Below are positions 1-12,984 of a stretch of 64,000 bases of DNA, in pieces. Origin of the DNA: Chenopodium formosanum (taxonomy: Eukaryota; Streptophyta; Magnoliopsida; Caryophyllales; Amaranthaceae); assembly GCA_024500155.1 (NCBI GenBank), contig CM044858.1:4650001-4714000 (forward strand), written 5' to 3'. Below the pieces are notes generated by a model. The model was not told where the DNA came from, searched no databases, and saw nothing but the letters and a program-made list of their open reading frames with translations. The translations under genes and the position numbers were made by a program. The first letter of the stretch is position 1. Each line of letters begins with the position of its first letter.

Positions 1-3
1 GGT

Positions 4-3000
4 GTGGTTAAAGGTTACGAGCTTTTGAAAACGGATGACATATTTCTTCTGAAGGGCATGTCTGAAGATGGCACACCAGCATTTCATCCATATGTTGTTC
101 AGCAAAATGGACTCTCAGTTTTGAGGTTTCTCCAGGCGAATTGCAAACAAGATCCTGGTGCTTACTGGGTACCATGTCACCTTTCTTTAGACTTGCTTCA
201 CTCCCTGTTTGGTTTGCTTCATTGAATTACTTATTGATTATGTATTTCATTATCTAATTCATGCTTTCTAACTTTTTTTCTCTCAGCTATATAAAAATGC
301 TGGAGAAGATGTGATTCAACTTTTTGATCTCTCTGTCATTCCCCAAAACCATCCACCTGATACTGATGATGGTTGCTCGAGCTCTTTGCCATCGTTGATC
401 CAGAGAGGAAGATCTGACTCTTTATTGTCGCTTGGAACTCTCCTTTACCGTACCGCTCATAGGCTTTCGCTTTCCATGGTAACTCTAGTACACTACATCA
501 CTCTTCTGTTTTTATTGTTTCTATTTCATACTTCCACTTTTCTTTGCTCATATGGCTTTGGGTGGATTTCTGTGTTGATTTCTCGTTTAAGGCTCCTGAA
601 AGTAGGTTCAGGTGTGCTCGGTTTGTCCGAAAATGTTTGGAGCTGTTGGACGAGCCTGATCATCTGGTAAAATCCATATCCTTTTGCTGCTATTTTGTGA
701 AAAAAAAAGAAAAAGAAAAAAAAAGTTGACTGTAGCTTTTCATTGTTCGTAATTCAAAAAATTATATTTCCTTAGCTAGTTTTGATTTGTTCTTGATAGG
801 TTGTCCGTGCATTTGCACATGAACAATTTGCAAGGCTTATCTTGTATAATGATGAAGAGATCGACTTAGCTGCCGAAGTTTTCCCCCTCGCAGCAGAGGT
901 GACTGTCACTGATCAAGAAGAAGAGTCCTTGGATATTGTTAGTATTATTTCAGAATCTAGTGTCCAGGAGTCATCAACTAGTGAGCTTAATAACTCTCAG
1001 GATACAAATTCCGAGGCTTCTGGAAGTGATATTCAGGATATAAATTTTTCGGTATCTAATGGTTTCAGTGCATCTGATCTTGTGGTTGCCAAGAGCTCTG
1101 GGTTTCTGCAGGATCATAGAGTTAGTGAAGGCTACAACTTGCACACTGTGACCTCAGCTCCTGCAGATGTGATTCGGACTATTGCTGATCCAATTTCCTC
1201 AAAGCTTGCTGCTGTACATCATGTTTCTCAGGCTATCAAGTCACTGAGATGGACACGGCAACTGCAAGGCGCTGAATCAGAGTTTGTTGACGATGAAACT
1301 ACGCAACCCCCACCTCTATCTGAAAATTTTGCTGTTTGTGCTTGTGGGGATACAGACTGCATTGAAGTTTGTGACATTCGGGAGTGGCTCCCAACATCAA
1401 AGCTGGACCACAAGCTGTGGAAATTAATTCTTTTGCTTGGAGAATCTTATTTGTCTTTGGGACAAGCCTACCGGGAGAATGGCCAATTGCTGCAAACATT
1501 AAAAGTAGTTGAAGTTGCATGTTCTGTTTATGGGTCAGTGCCTCAATATCTTCAAGATGCAAAATTTATTTCCTCTATGGGTAATGGTCCAGCCTGGAAG
1601 AGTAGATCCAGCAAGAGAGAGGTGCAAAGACCTATAATCAGAGATGAAAGGCGACCATGCATGAGCTCTTATGATGACAGTATTAATCCTGCGGATTTCT
1701 CTTCAACTTACCTCTTTTGGGCCAAGGCTTGGATGTTAGTTGGGGATATTTATGTTGATTTTCTCACTTTACAAGGCAAGGAGACCTCTCCATCTTCAGC
1801 TCAAACAAATTCTTCCCAGGAATTAAAAATGTCATCCGAAGTTGTAAAGGAACTCATTAGGCTTAAAAAGAAGCTGGGTCAGGATGTAGAGAATTGCAGT
1901 ACATGTTCCCTTGTAAACTGCAGTTGTCAGAATGATAGGGCGAGCAGTGGCATAAGTGCCAGTAGCAGCAATGGAGACACTGCCCCATTTGTTCATAGCA
2001 AAAGACAGAATAAGAGATCACATTTGAGAAATACAGGTACCTCTCCCTCTGCTAACCCGGAAAATCACCATCCCCATTGTAAAGTAGATATGGGAAGAAA
2101 TTCTGTAGGGACAGTGGACGAAAGGGATAGTGATTCAACTTTAGATGAGAATAACATGACTACAAATCTCAACCGGGATGATGACCATGTGGAAGAAACT
2201 TCAGGTTCTGTTACCATGGAACACACTGGGGATGCATCAGATAATGCTGACGCTGGCTCTTCTTTTGACAGTTCAATTGAAACAACATCTGAAGAATCGC
2301 CTAAAATCAGAAGTGGTGGTATATTTAAGTACCTGCAAGGTCCTGGAAGTACTGATACGGATAGCATTCTTTCATCAGCATTAATATGTTATGAGTCAGC
2401 TAGTAAGTCTTTGGTTGAGCTTTCTAATGTTTCACCTGAGTTGCAGTCTGTGCTTAAGAAGATAGGATGGGTGTGCAATGAACTTGGAAGACTCAGGCTT
2501 GAAAGAAAGAATCTGGCTAAAGCTGAAGTTGCTTTTGCTAAGGCGATAGATGCATTTAGAGAAGTTTCTGATTATACCAATATTATACTAATTAACTGTA
2601 ATTTGGGTCATGGTAAACGAGCATTGGCTGAGGAAATGGTATCAAAGATGGAGTATTTTAAATCAAAATCTATTCTCCGTGATGCATACATGCAAGCCTT
2701 GGAAGCTGCTAAAGTGGAATATGGGAAGTCGCTTAGGTTTTATGGAGCTGCGAAGTCGGAACTAAGCAACAACAATGTCGAGGCAGATGATTTGTTAAAT
2801 AACCTGAGAACTGAAGTATATACTCAGTTTGCTCATACTTATTTAAGGCTTGGCATGTTATTGGCTAGGGAAGATACAGTAGCCAATGTTCATATAAATG
2901 GAGCTCTGGAAGAAAAACTGATGGGGTCTCAAGGTCTTAGTGACAAAAGGACAAAGAAAGGACACAAGAAGAGTCAGATTTCAGCCAACGATGCCATTAG

Positions 3001-4228
3001 GGAAGCATTGTCCATTTATGAGTCTTTGGGTGATATACGAAAACAGGAAGCTGCATATGCTTATTTCCAGCTAGCTTGTTATCAGAGGGATACTTGCGTA
3101 AAGTTTTCAAATTTAAGCCACAGAAGCAGCAATCAATCAAAAAATGAAAATGGCATTCTCCAAAGGGTAAAGCAGTATCATTCTTTAGCTGAGAGGAACT
3201 GGCAGAAGGCTATTGAGTACTACAGTGCAAAGAGACATCCTACAATGTATCTAACCATTTTAATTGAGCGGGCAGCCCTTTTATCAAATCTTTTTAGTGT
3301 TTATAACTCACATGGGGTACGTTTCCTTCCAAATTCAAATCTTTTCCTTTACATATATAGTCAGAAGCTCACCCCACCAACTATAAAATAGCTGGAAAAG
3401 GAATTGTGTTAGTAACTGGTTGGTGGTATGGTTGTGTCTTAGTAATATCCCTGCCCAACAACTTATATAAAGTGTGGAGAAAATCTGGGTGGATTTAATT
3501 TGGTTAATGAGATAGATGTAGAAATATAAGAATATTATTTGTCAAAAAAAAAAAAAAAAAGAAATATAAGAATATTAGAGTTTTACTAGAGAAATGTAAA
3601 CATAAAGGGAAGAGGATTGGATGGGCCTCTTGTGAATTATGTGGTGAGGAGTATTCCATTGAGTGATACACATGATGATGGTTTATTTTGGGCTTATGGC
3701 CTATGGAGATTGTATTAAGTTTTATAGAATGTTGCAGATCAGGGCTATATATCTTGTTCAACAATTTGTTACTACTTACTAGACACACGCAATGCTGTTA
3801 TTGAATGCTTGTTGACTTGGCTATATTCTACAATGAAGTTTGACATTGCTAACTATCTGTTAATTGCGCAGATGCTAGAAACTGCTTTGACTTGCCTGCT
3901 TGAAGGACGCTATGTCTCAGAGCAAGTGTATCATCCAGATTCTTCCACAATTGACAAGACAGATGTCTGTGCTAAATTCTGGAGGCAATTGCAGATGCTA
4001 TTGAAGAAGATGTTGGCCTCTTCTCTATCAGCAGGTCCAAACAAAACGGCTGTTGCTTCACAGGCACCAACTCCATCATCAAAGAGGTTTGGAGATGCTG
4101 AGAAATTAAAAGAGCTTTATAAGATGTCCTTGAAATCCCAAGATTTCCACCAATTGCAATCTATGAACAATTTATGGGCTGGTATCACTGTACAGGATGA
4201 TCAAACTAACTCAACTGGCAGTGACTAG
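4..4228 (+). CDS. EDRF1-like TPR protein, 3' part of gene (5' end outside window)
   Basis: I read five exons: 4-168, 287-478, 592-666, 800-3316 and 3872-4228, all with GT-AG junctions and a consistent frame, giving 1,101 residues and a TAG stop. The first exon is open to the window edge, so the N-terminal part is missing. The protein matches the erythroid differentiation-related factor 1 family: an early block with GYELLKTDDIFLLKG and DEPDHLVVRAFAHEQFARL, then a long acidic, Ser-rich middle, then helical TPR-like segments (for example LGRLRLERKNLAKAEVAFAK and ALSIYESLGDIRKQEAAYAY). In animals EDRF1 is linked to erythroid gene expression; the plant role is not established to my knowledge. Intron 4 (3317-3871) carries a poly(A) run. 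The final exon encodes a Ser/Thr-rich tail. Family call is firm; function is unknown. Confidence 0.9.
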
Positions 4229-5343
4229 TGTCCCAGACTACAAGTACGGCGTGATTTTGGCATCTTATTTGTGTGCAGTGCTTCATAGTCTGGTAACTAG
4301 TGGTGGCTGCTCTTGTGTCCTAAAAACAGCTTCTAATACACACAGCTCAAATAGATGCAGCCATAATTATTATTACACCACCTTTGGTTCAGCTATTTGT
4401 ATCTATATGAATATATTACTCTGGTGCAGTGGAAGGCTTGCACCTGTGTATATAGTTGTGCAAAGGTTTCAAAATATCACATGATGTAACAACGGAGTTA
4501 GTGAATCCTATACTGTATGTCTGTATGTATAACAGCTCCCCCAGTAAGTCAGAAATAGTGTAGTAACCTGAGTTGGTAGGAAATAGTTACACTCTAGTTT
4601 TCTTGTGCTAGATAGTTATATGGTTTGAACATTGGAGATATTGCTTCAACTGGTTACTTTGTGTAAATGAATTGATACGTTCAAGGATTTTCGTTAGCCG
4701 GTGCTGCAAATGAGTTGGCATAGAGTTTTCCACCCTTTTTTAAAAAAAAAATTGGGGGTGTTGTATAAACTTCATGATCCTTTCATTTTTATAGCATCTC
4801 ATGGTTACAAATAAAACCCTATTATAGCATCACATGCCGTAATATTTCTACTACAATTCAAATGTATTCTCCTTATTTTAAAATCTCTGGTCTCAATTAG
4901 TTCAAAGGAATCAAGCCTGACCCTTACACACTTGTTTCATCTAAACTAACCATCTAAACCATGTCGTATCTAAACTAACAGTTTCGTTTAATCGACGGAT
5001 GAGCCCTTTTTTCGACTCAATCCATTGAAACAAATGTCCAAACTACTCCAAAGTCTACTAGAGCGGTGGTGAGCACATTGTTTTTTTTTTTTTTTAGTGC
5101 AAATGAGGTACAAACCAAAGATAAAAGAAAAGGCAGGAAAAAAAATTCAATTAAGAAGACTATCAAACCAAGTTGTATGAGGAAAGATTATAAACTTTCT
5201 AATTAAGTTATCAATTTATTAAGTTTATTTTAAAACACAAATAATTTCATCAAAATAGAAATTCGATTCTCTGAAAAATGTGTGCTGACACGAAACAACA
5301 GGAAACGCACACACACAAGAACTCCTCCATATATAAATAATAG
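4229..5343. other. EDRF1-like 3' UTR and intergenic spacer
   Basis: The first few hundred bases should be the 3' UTR of the EDRF1-like gene. The rest is AT-rich with a run of T near 5080 and leads into the promoter of the small inhibitor gene. I see no coding region or clear transposon end here. Confidence 0.6.
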
Positions 5344-7266
5344 ATGAAAATGCGCATTAATCTTTCCACCATAATTCTGCTCTTCCTAATTACATTCACA
5401 AATTCAATTCTCCAGAAAAATTCATCAATGGCTGAAACTGCTCCACTTTCATCATCTGCCCCTGCCAATGTTTACATCGTTTACACTGAACAGCCTTCTG
5501 ATGGCGCTGATCACGAATCCTCCCATATTCGCACCCTTTCTTCTGTTGTTGGCAGGTTTTACTTCTTGATTTCATCATTGATTTTTGTATTCGCTCTTTT
5601 TCTAGGGTTCTATTGGTTTATTTGTTATTGGGATTTGCTTGTTATCATTGCAATACCAGATTTTTAGGGTTTGATTCTTTGAATTGATGATGATTCGTGG
5701 GTATTTGGTTTTTTTTTTTTTTTATGTTATTCTGTGGAAATTGCGAAATGGATTTGTAAATGATAAGTTTTGTTCTTGGTAATGAAGGAAATTGTTGAGA
5801 ATTGATTAGGTTGTATCTGCTGGATTATTTCTTAAGAAATTGAAGTTTGTTAGTGCATGTTTTTGAGACAATTGATTGGGGAAAAGTTGGTTTTTTGAGC
5901 AATTTTTATGGATGTTGTCTGTTTGATGATCGATTGATCTGCCCACAATTAAGCTTCCTAGAAAAATGTGATCTTTTCATCTGATGCATAAAATTTGTTT
6001 TCAATATGTTTGGTTTGAGTTTTGAATGTATATACAAGCACTTAAGAAAATAATGTGAGTCATAATGATTTTCGAGCTGTGAAATTTTCTGGTCTTATTA
6101 AGATAGGCAGAAGAAAGTGGATTAAATGAGAAATTCAGCTGTAAATGTCTTCTTGCTTGTTGTTGATGTTGAACCTTTTTTTTCTTGTAATCTTAAATGC
6201 ATATCCCTTATTACTGCAGTGAAGAAGCAGCCAAGGAATCCTTGATTTACGTTTACAAGAGCGCAGCTACTGGATTCTCGGCCAAGCTGACTCCTGAGCA
6301 AGTTTCACAGCTCGAAAGTATGGTTTTTTTTGCTCTATTTCTTGATCAATAGTGTGATTAGTGATGATAGAGTTTTGAAGATGGTACTTGTGCCATTTAT
6401 CTAACTTTTTTCCAAGTGTATTATAGATTTGGTATGATTTGTACTTCAGAATTAGGGTGATTACAGATATACTACTTGTGCTTGAGTTGATGGTTTTGAC
6501 TTGTTATAACGTTTGTTATGAAGATTTATAGGGTTGGAAATGTAAAGTAGTCCTGTTATAGGCTGTTTAGTTTGAAGGGTACGGCAAATATATCCCTTAA
6601 CTTTTGGAAAATTGATTTCACCCGTCTATTACCTTCCTCAACTTAATGGTAATACATCATGTTACCCTCCTCCCGCTTTGATTAGAATTTATTCCTTGTT
6701 AATACCAAATCCTTTTATCTCCATTCCATTTCCTCCATCCATACCAAACACAGCCTAAGTATCTATGTGGAGCAGTGACTAGTTAGTAAGAGGGTAGTAT
6801 GTGTCATAAGCCAAATAATATAATTACACATTGAGGTCTGCTTTGTTTTCACTGCTATTGTTGATCCTTTTCGAGCTAGCATATTATCTGTGCTGATTAT
6901 ATCTAGTGAGTCTTCTTGCCCCTCGTTTTTCTAGTGCAAATTTGCACAACCATGGTTTGTGTTCAGTGTTTGCCATTCTTGTAATATCCTTGCTGAATGC
7001 CTCGAAAATGATCAGTTGTTCTTTTTCTTTAAATATTTGGGAATGTATTTTTGTGCATCTACTTAAAACTAGTCACTTTTTATTACCTGGCTTAAAAAGG
7101 TGAAATTTTCTGTGACTTTGAGGTTCAAACAGAATTAAATCAACTTTTTGTCAATAGTTTTTTGACTTTTATTTTTCTGTTAATAACAGAGCAACCCGGA
7201 GTACTTCAGGTTGTGGTCAGCAAAACTGTTCAGCTTCATCCGGTCGGTGGTGGTGGGGCGGTTTGA
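5344..7266 (+). CDS. Secreted subtilisin propeptide-like (I9) protease inhibitor, SPI-1-like
   Basis: Three exons, 5344-5555, 6220-6317 and 7190-7266, join in frame to a 128-residue protein ending at TGA. Residues about 5-22 form a hydrophobic signal-peptide core (INLSTIILLFLITFTNSIL). The remainder is a single inhibitor I9 domain: it starts NVYIVYTEQPSD, continues with HIRTLSSVVGS, and has the family motifs SLIYVYKSAATGFSAKLTPE and QPGVLQVV. The domain normally precedes a subtilase catalytic domain, but no catalytic domain follows, so this is a stand-alone propeptide. In Arabidopsis such a protein (SPI-1) is a tight inhibitor of a subtilase and acts in the apoplast. An alternative start two codons downstream would not change the product much. 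The His and Gly-rich tail is family-like. Confidence 0.88.
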
Positions 7267-8109
7267 TGCTGTCACCTCTATGTTACCTGCATGGGCTTAA
7301 ATACAGTCTGCACTGGTGTTTTTTATACTCATTAACACCAATGTATAGTGCTTGTTACCCATAAATAAAAGTTTTCTACTGATAGACCTGTAGAAGTTAT
7401 TGTAATAGTATGGAAGTAATGTTTAATGCATGTAGTTCTTGCAAGCATTGTACGTAGTATTATTAATCCAGCACAATGGATATTATTAATATGATTTGGG
7501 TTGTGTTGAATGGCCAATCCGACCACCCCAATCCCCAACCCCAATATTACTAAATGTTACTCCCTACATATTTTAAGATTTATCAATGTTATTGATCCAA
7601 ACTCATTCTTGAGAGTTTAGAGACCTATTGGTAGTCATTTTGTGGTTCTAAACCAACTTTCGTGACCTAGGGAGACACCCTCCACATTCAGTTTAGTTTT
7701 GAAAAATTATCCCGAAATTGATTCAAAATTGTGAATTATAGCCTTCAATTTTATTAAATTTGTACTTTTTTGAACTCGGAAAAAGATTAGGTCGAGGTGC
7801 TTTCTATGAACCCCATGCTACCCTGAGAGGCCAATTTTGTGGATTGAATCATCCGCTTTCCCTCGTAACTATTATTTAAGCTAGTTACAACCACGCATCA
7901 TGTCATTGATTCAAGGATACGGTGGCTGACTAATATAGCTTCAAGTATCTTCTATCTTCCTAGGATGCATCTATGATGCCAAAATCCGAAAATGGACTGA
8001 TTTCTAAACATAAAATGATAATTTTTAAATCTTAGGCTACGTATATTCGAAAATATATTTTTTAATAAGTCATAATTGAACCAGTAATATAAACATTTAA
8101 TTAATTTTG
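7267..8109. other. 3' UTR and spacer before repeat nest
   Basis: AT-rich sequence downstream of the inhibitor gene. The first 250 bases probably contain its 3' UTR. I see no open frame with protein-like composition and no clear repeat boundary before about 8110, where GGGTT-rich sequence begins. Confidence 0.5.
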
Positions 8110-8664
8110 AAAAAATGACCTGTCAATTTGTATTCAAGTCGGGTTTGGGTCGGGTCAAATTAGATCTCGGGTTAAATCAGGATCAGGTTATGTTGGGTCA
8201 ATCTAGCTTCAGATCAAGTTCAGGTTCGGGTTTGGTCAATTTTAGTTCAAGTTATGACGCGTCGTTCACCTTTTCAGATTTAGGGCGGGTTCAATTCGAG
8301 TTAAAATCAGATCGGGTTCAATTTTAGGTTCGGGTTGTGTTGACGAGTTTGGATGGGTTAACAAGATGGTACAATCGGGTTCAGGTTAGTGTTGAGTTGG
8401 GTTTTGGTTCAAGTTCACTTCTAATAATTATCGATGTGGCCAAGTTGAACTATATAATTACGCCTTCCATATTTTGATCAAGCATCATCAAGATTTTATT
8501 AATTAAACCTATATACGAGTAATAGAGAACAAAAGGTATATAAGCTGAACAAAATATTTTATAAAATTGAATTGAAGGTTTACAAAATTATATAAGTATA
8601 TAAGCTGAATAAAAGGTAAATAAAATTTTATTAAACCTTCCATGACTCGGGTTCAGGTGTTAAT
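8110..8664 (+). mobile_element. GGGTT-rich element copy A, left part
   Basis: This stretch is built from degenerate 'cgggtt', 'gggtcaa' and 'caggttcggg' words and then AT-rich sequence with 'aatagagaacaaaaggtat'. It aligns over its length with 13000-13540 and 44545-45075, in the same orientation. At 8664, just after 'gggtcgggta', the similarity stops and the 323-bp tandem array begins. The matching right part resumes at 12519. I infer that it is one half of a non-autonomous DNA element interrupted or rebuilt by the array. Confidence 0.65.
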
Positions 8665-11600
8665 TGGGTCGGGTATATATGATCATTACATGTTGTCATA
8701 AAAGTACGTGGTATGCTTGAGTTTACGACATCACTACAAGTTGTGAACGGGTAAAATGATCGTTTAAGGGCATATTGGGTGGTTCCACCGACCCAATTGG
8801 ACTCTTGGAGGGTATTAGGGACCATGATAAACATCTCGGCAATTTTTATTTCCGGACAAAAAAAGGTCAAAAATTACAAAATTGAAGGCTATAATCCACG
8901 CTTTTTGTGTAAATTTTGAGGTTTCAGAGCCCGATGGCGAAAAGCCATGAGACCCTAAGGGATACATCTTGGGGTCATATAATTCCGTTTGAAACCATAT
9001 ATGATCATTATATGTTGTCAAAAGCGTACGTGGTAGGCTTGAGTTTACGAAATCACTACAAGTTGTGAACGAGTAATATGACCGTTTCAGGGCATATTGG
9101 GTGGTTCCACCGACCCAATTAGACTCCTGGAGGATATAAGGGACCATGGTAAACATCTCGGAAATTTTTATTTCCACGCAAATAAAGGTCAAAAATTACA
9201 AAATTGAATAATCCACGATTTTTGTGTAAATTGTAAGGTTTCAGGGCCCGATGGCAAAAAGCCTTGAGACCTTAAGAGATACATCTCGAGGTTATATAAT
9301 GTCGTTTGAAACCATATATGATCATTATATGTTGTCATAAACGTCCGTTTTAGGCTTGAGTTTATGAAATCACAACAAGTTGTGAACGGGTAAAATGACC
9401 GTTTAAGGACATATTGGGTGGTTTCACCGACCCAATTGGACTCCTGGAGGGTATTAGGGACCATGGTAAACATCTCGTCAATATTTATTTTCGTACAAAA
9501 AAAGGTTAAAAAATTACAAAATTGAAAACTATAATCCACGCTTTTAGTGTAAATTTTGAGTTTTCAAGGCTCGATGGCGAAAAGCCTTAAGACCTAAGAG
9601 ATACTTCTCGAGTTCATATAATGCCGTTTGAAACCATATATGATCATTACATGTTGTCATAAATGTACGTGCTAGGCTTGAGTTTACGAAATCACTACAA
9701 GTTGTGAACGAGTAAAATGACTGTTTAAGGGCATATATTGGGTGGTTCCACCGACCTAATTGGACTCCTGGAGGGTACTAGGGACCATGGTAAATATCTC
9801 GGCAATTTTTATTTCCGGGCAAAAAATGGTCAAAAATTACAAAATTGAAGGCTATAATCCACACTTTTTGGGTAAATTTTGAGGTTTCAGAGCCCGATGG
9901 CGAAAAGCCTTGAGACCCTAAGGGATACATCTCGGGGTCATATAATGCCGTTTGAAACTATATATGATCATTATATGTTGTCATAATTGTACGTGGTAGA
10001 TTTGAGTTTACGAAATCACTACAAGTTATGAACGAGTAATATGACCGTTTCAGGGCACGTTGGGTGGTTCCACTGACCCAATTAGACTCCTCGAGGGCAT
10101 TAGGGACCATGGTAAACATATCGGCAATTTTTATTTCCTGGCAAAAAAAGGTCAAAAAATTACAAAATTGAAGGCTATAATCCACGATTTTTGTGTATAT
10201 TTTGAAATTTCAGGGCCCGATGGCGAAAAGCCTTGAGACCCTAAGAGATACATCTCGAGGTCATATAATGTTGTTTGAAACCATATATTATCATTATATG
10301 TTGTCATAAACGTACGCGGTAGGCTTGAGTTTACGAAATCACTACAAGTTGTAAATGGGTAAAATGACCGTTTAAGGGTATATTGGGTGGTTCCACCGAC
10401 CCAATTGGGCTCCTGAAGGGCATTAGGGACCATGGTAAACATCTCGGCAATTTTTATTTCCGGCCAAAAAAAGGTTAAAAAAAACACAAAATTAAAGGCT
10501 ATATTCCACTCTTTTTGTGTAAATTTTGAGGTTTCAGAGTCCGATGGCGAAAAGCCTTGAGACCCTAAGGGATACACCTCGGGGTCATATAATGCCGTTT
10601 GAAACCATATATGATCATTATATGTTGTCACAAGCGTACGTGGTAGGCTTGAGTTTACGAAATCACTACAAGTTGTGAACGAGTAATATGACCGTTTCAA
10701 GGCATATTGGGTGGTTCCACCGACCCAATTGGACTCTTGGCGGGTATTAGGGACTATGGTAAACATCTCGACAATTTTTATTTCCGGGCAAAAAAAGGTC
10801 AAAAATACAAAATTGAAGGCTATAAGCTTATAATCCACGCTTTTTGTGTAAATTTTGAGGTTTCAGGGCCCGATGGCGAAAAGTCTTAAGACCCTAAGGG
10901 ATACATCTCGAGGTCATATAATGCCGTTTGAAACCATATATGATCCTTACGTGTTGTCATAAACGTACGTGGTAGGCTTGAGTTTACGAAATCACTGCAA
11001 GTTGTGGATAGGTAAAATAACTGTTTAAAGGCGTATTGAGTGGTTCCACTGACCCAATTGGACTCCTGGAGGGTATTAGAGACCATGGTAAAAATCTCGA
11101 CAATTTTTATTTCCGGACAAAAAAAGGTCAGAAAATTACAAAATTGAAGGCTATAATCCACGCTTTTTGTGTAAATTTTGAGCTTTCAGGGCCCGATGGC
11201 GAAAGCCCTTGAGACCCTAAGAGATACATCTCGAGGTTATATAATGCCGTTTGAAACCATATATGATCATTATATGTTGTCATAAACGTCCGTTGTAGGC
11301 TTGTGTTTACGAAATCAATACAATTTGTGAACGAGTAAAATTACCATTTAAGGGCATATTGGATGGTTCCACCGATCGTTTTGGACTCCCAGAGGATATT
11401 GGAAGCAATGGTAAATATCTCGGCAATTTTTATTTTCGGGTGAAAAAATTACAAAATTGAAGGCTATAATCCACGCTTTAAATTTTGAGGTTTCAGGGCC
11501 CGGTGGGGAAAAGCTTTAAGACCCTAAGGGATAAATCTCGGGGTCATATAATGGCGTTTTAAACCATATATGATCATTATATGTTGTCATAAACGTCTGT

Positions 11601-12518
11601 TGTAGGCTTGTGCTTGCGAAATCACTACAAGTTGTGAGCGGGTAAAATTACTGTTTAAGGGCATATTGGGTGGTTCCAACGACCCTATTGGAGTCCTAGA
11701 GGGTATTAGGGAGGGTATTAGGGATTATGGTTAACATCTCGGCAATTTTTGTTTTGGGCGAAAGAGGTCAAAAATTGAAGGCTATAATCCACGCTTTTGT
11801 GTAAATTTAGAAGCTTCAGGGCCCGATGGCGAAAAACCTTGAAACCCTGAGAGATACATCTCAAGGTCATATAATGGCGTTTGAAACCATATATGATCAT
11901 TATATGTTGTCATAAACGTCCGTTGTAGGATTGAGTTTACGAAATCACAGCAATTTCTGAACGAGTAAAATGACCGTTTAAGGGCATATTGAATGGTTCC
12001 ACTGACCATATTGGACTCCCGGTGATATTAGAAGGAATGGTAACATCTCGGAAATTTTTATTTTCGGGCAAAAAAAGGAATTAAAATTACAAAATTGAAG
12101 GCTATAATCCATTTTTTTGAGGAAATTTTAAGGTATAGGGCCCAGTAGAGAAAAGCATTGGGACCCTAAGGGATACATATCGGATTCTCGGGGTCATATA
12201 ATGCCGTTTAAAACAATATATGATCATTATATGTTGTCATAAACATCCGTGGTAGGCTTTAGTTTACGAAATCACTACAAGTTGTGAACGAGTTAAATCC
12301 CCCTTTAAGGGCATATTGGATGTTCCCACTAACTCAATTGAACTCCCGGAGGATATTAGGGACCATGGTAAAAATCTCGTTAATTTTTATTACCGAGTGA
12401 AAAAAAGGTCAAAAATTACAAAATTGAAGGCTATAATCCACAATTTTTGAGGAAATTTTGAGGTTTGGGGCCTGGTGACGGAAAGTGGCAAAATTGAAGG
12501 CTATAATCCACCCCATTG
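8665..12518 (+). repeat. Tandem array, about 12 units of ~323 bp
   Basis: The landmark 'tgaaaccatatatgatcatt' or a close variant recurs near 8991, 9308, 9630, 9954, 10277, 10601, 10930, 11253, 11560, 11883 and 12210, so the spacing is mostly 322-324 bp with extremes of 307 and 329. Units hold the same internal order: a 'gggtggttccaccgaccca' segment, 'accatggtaaacatctcgg', a poly(A) stretch, 'ttgaaggctataatccac' and 'gcccgatggcgaaaagcc'. The left and central units are closer to each other; units after 11250 are more diverged and carry deletions. Variant pairs (ctcgggg with gagtaatatg..ttcagg, against ctcgagg with gggtaaaatg..ttaagg) are mixed along the array, which suggests past unequal exchange. 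Open minus-strand frames across the units look incidental. Confidence 0.93.
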
Positions 12519-12597
12519 TTTGAGTACAGGCTGGGTTCAAATCATTGTCGGTGAAGGTCGGGTTCTCGAGTTGGGTCGGGTCAGTTTTAACGGCTTT
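12519..12597 (+). mobile_element. GGGTT-rich element copy A, right end
   Basis: 'ccccattgtttgagtacaggctgggttcaa' style sequence here corresponds to 45235-45310 of copy C and to 13680-13735 of copy B. It therefore resumes the element that stopped at 8664, leaving the tandem array enclosed between its two parts. Confidence 0.55.
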
Positions 12598-12965
12598 AGG
12601 GTCTCTGCACTTTACGCCACCGGACCCTAAAACCTCAAAATTTCCTCAAAAACTGTGGATTATATAGCCTTCAATTTTGTAATTTTTTGACTTTTTTCTT
12701 CAGGAATAATTGCTTAGATGTTTATTGTGGTCCCTAATACTATTCGAGAGTTTAATTGGGTGGGTGGAACCATCCAATTTGCCTTTAAATGGTCATTTTA
12801 CTCATTTTCGTACATGTCTCTTATATTGGCTATAAGCTCTCACGGGGCCTTTATGTTGCCGGATAACGGTCATATATGGGTCCACACAATATTATATGAC
12901 TCCGGGATTCATCTCTTAGTGTTCCGTGAAATTCCTATACCAACTCCCGACACCTCCTAAATCGC
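12598..12965 (-). repeat. Inverted copy of the ~323-bp unit
   Basis: Read on the minus strand this matches one unit of the preceding array: it has the reverse complement of 'ttgaaggctataatccac', of 'ggtccctaatac' and of the 'ggtggttccacc' region. It is more diverged than the array units in its second half (near 12810-12960). A close relative, in the same orientation and position relative to GGGTT-rich sequence, lies at 44208-44525. Confidence 0.8.
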
Positions 12966-12984
12966 TCTGATTTCGTGTATTATA

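Noticed and set aside
8631..12009. Minus-strand open frames of 60-228 codons along the tandem units, all starting like MDYSLQFCNF
   Set aside because: They repeat with the ~323-bp unit, are interrupted differently in each unit, match no family I know, and their period is usually not a multiple of three. They are side effects of the repeat.
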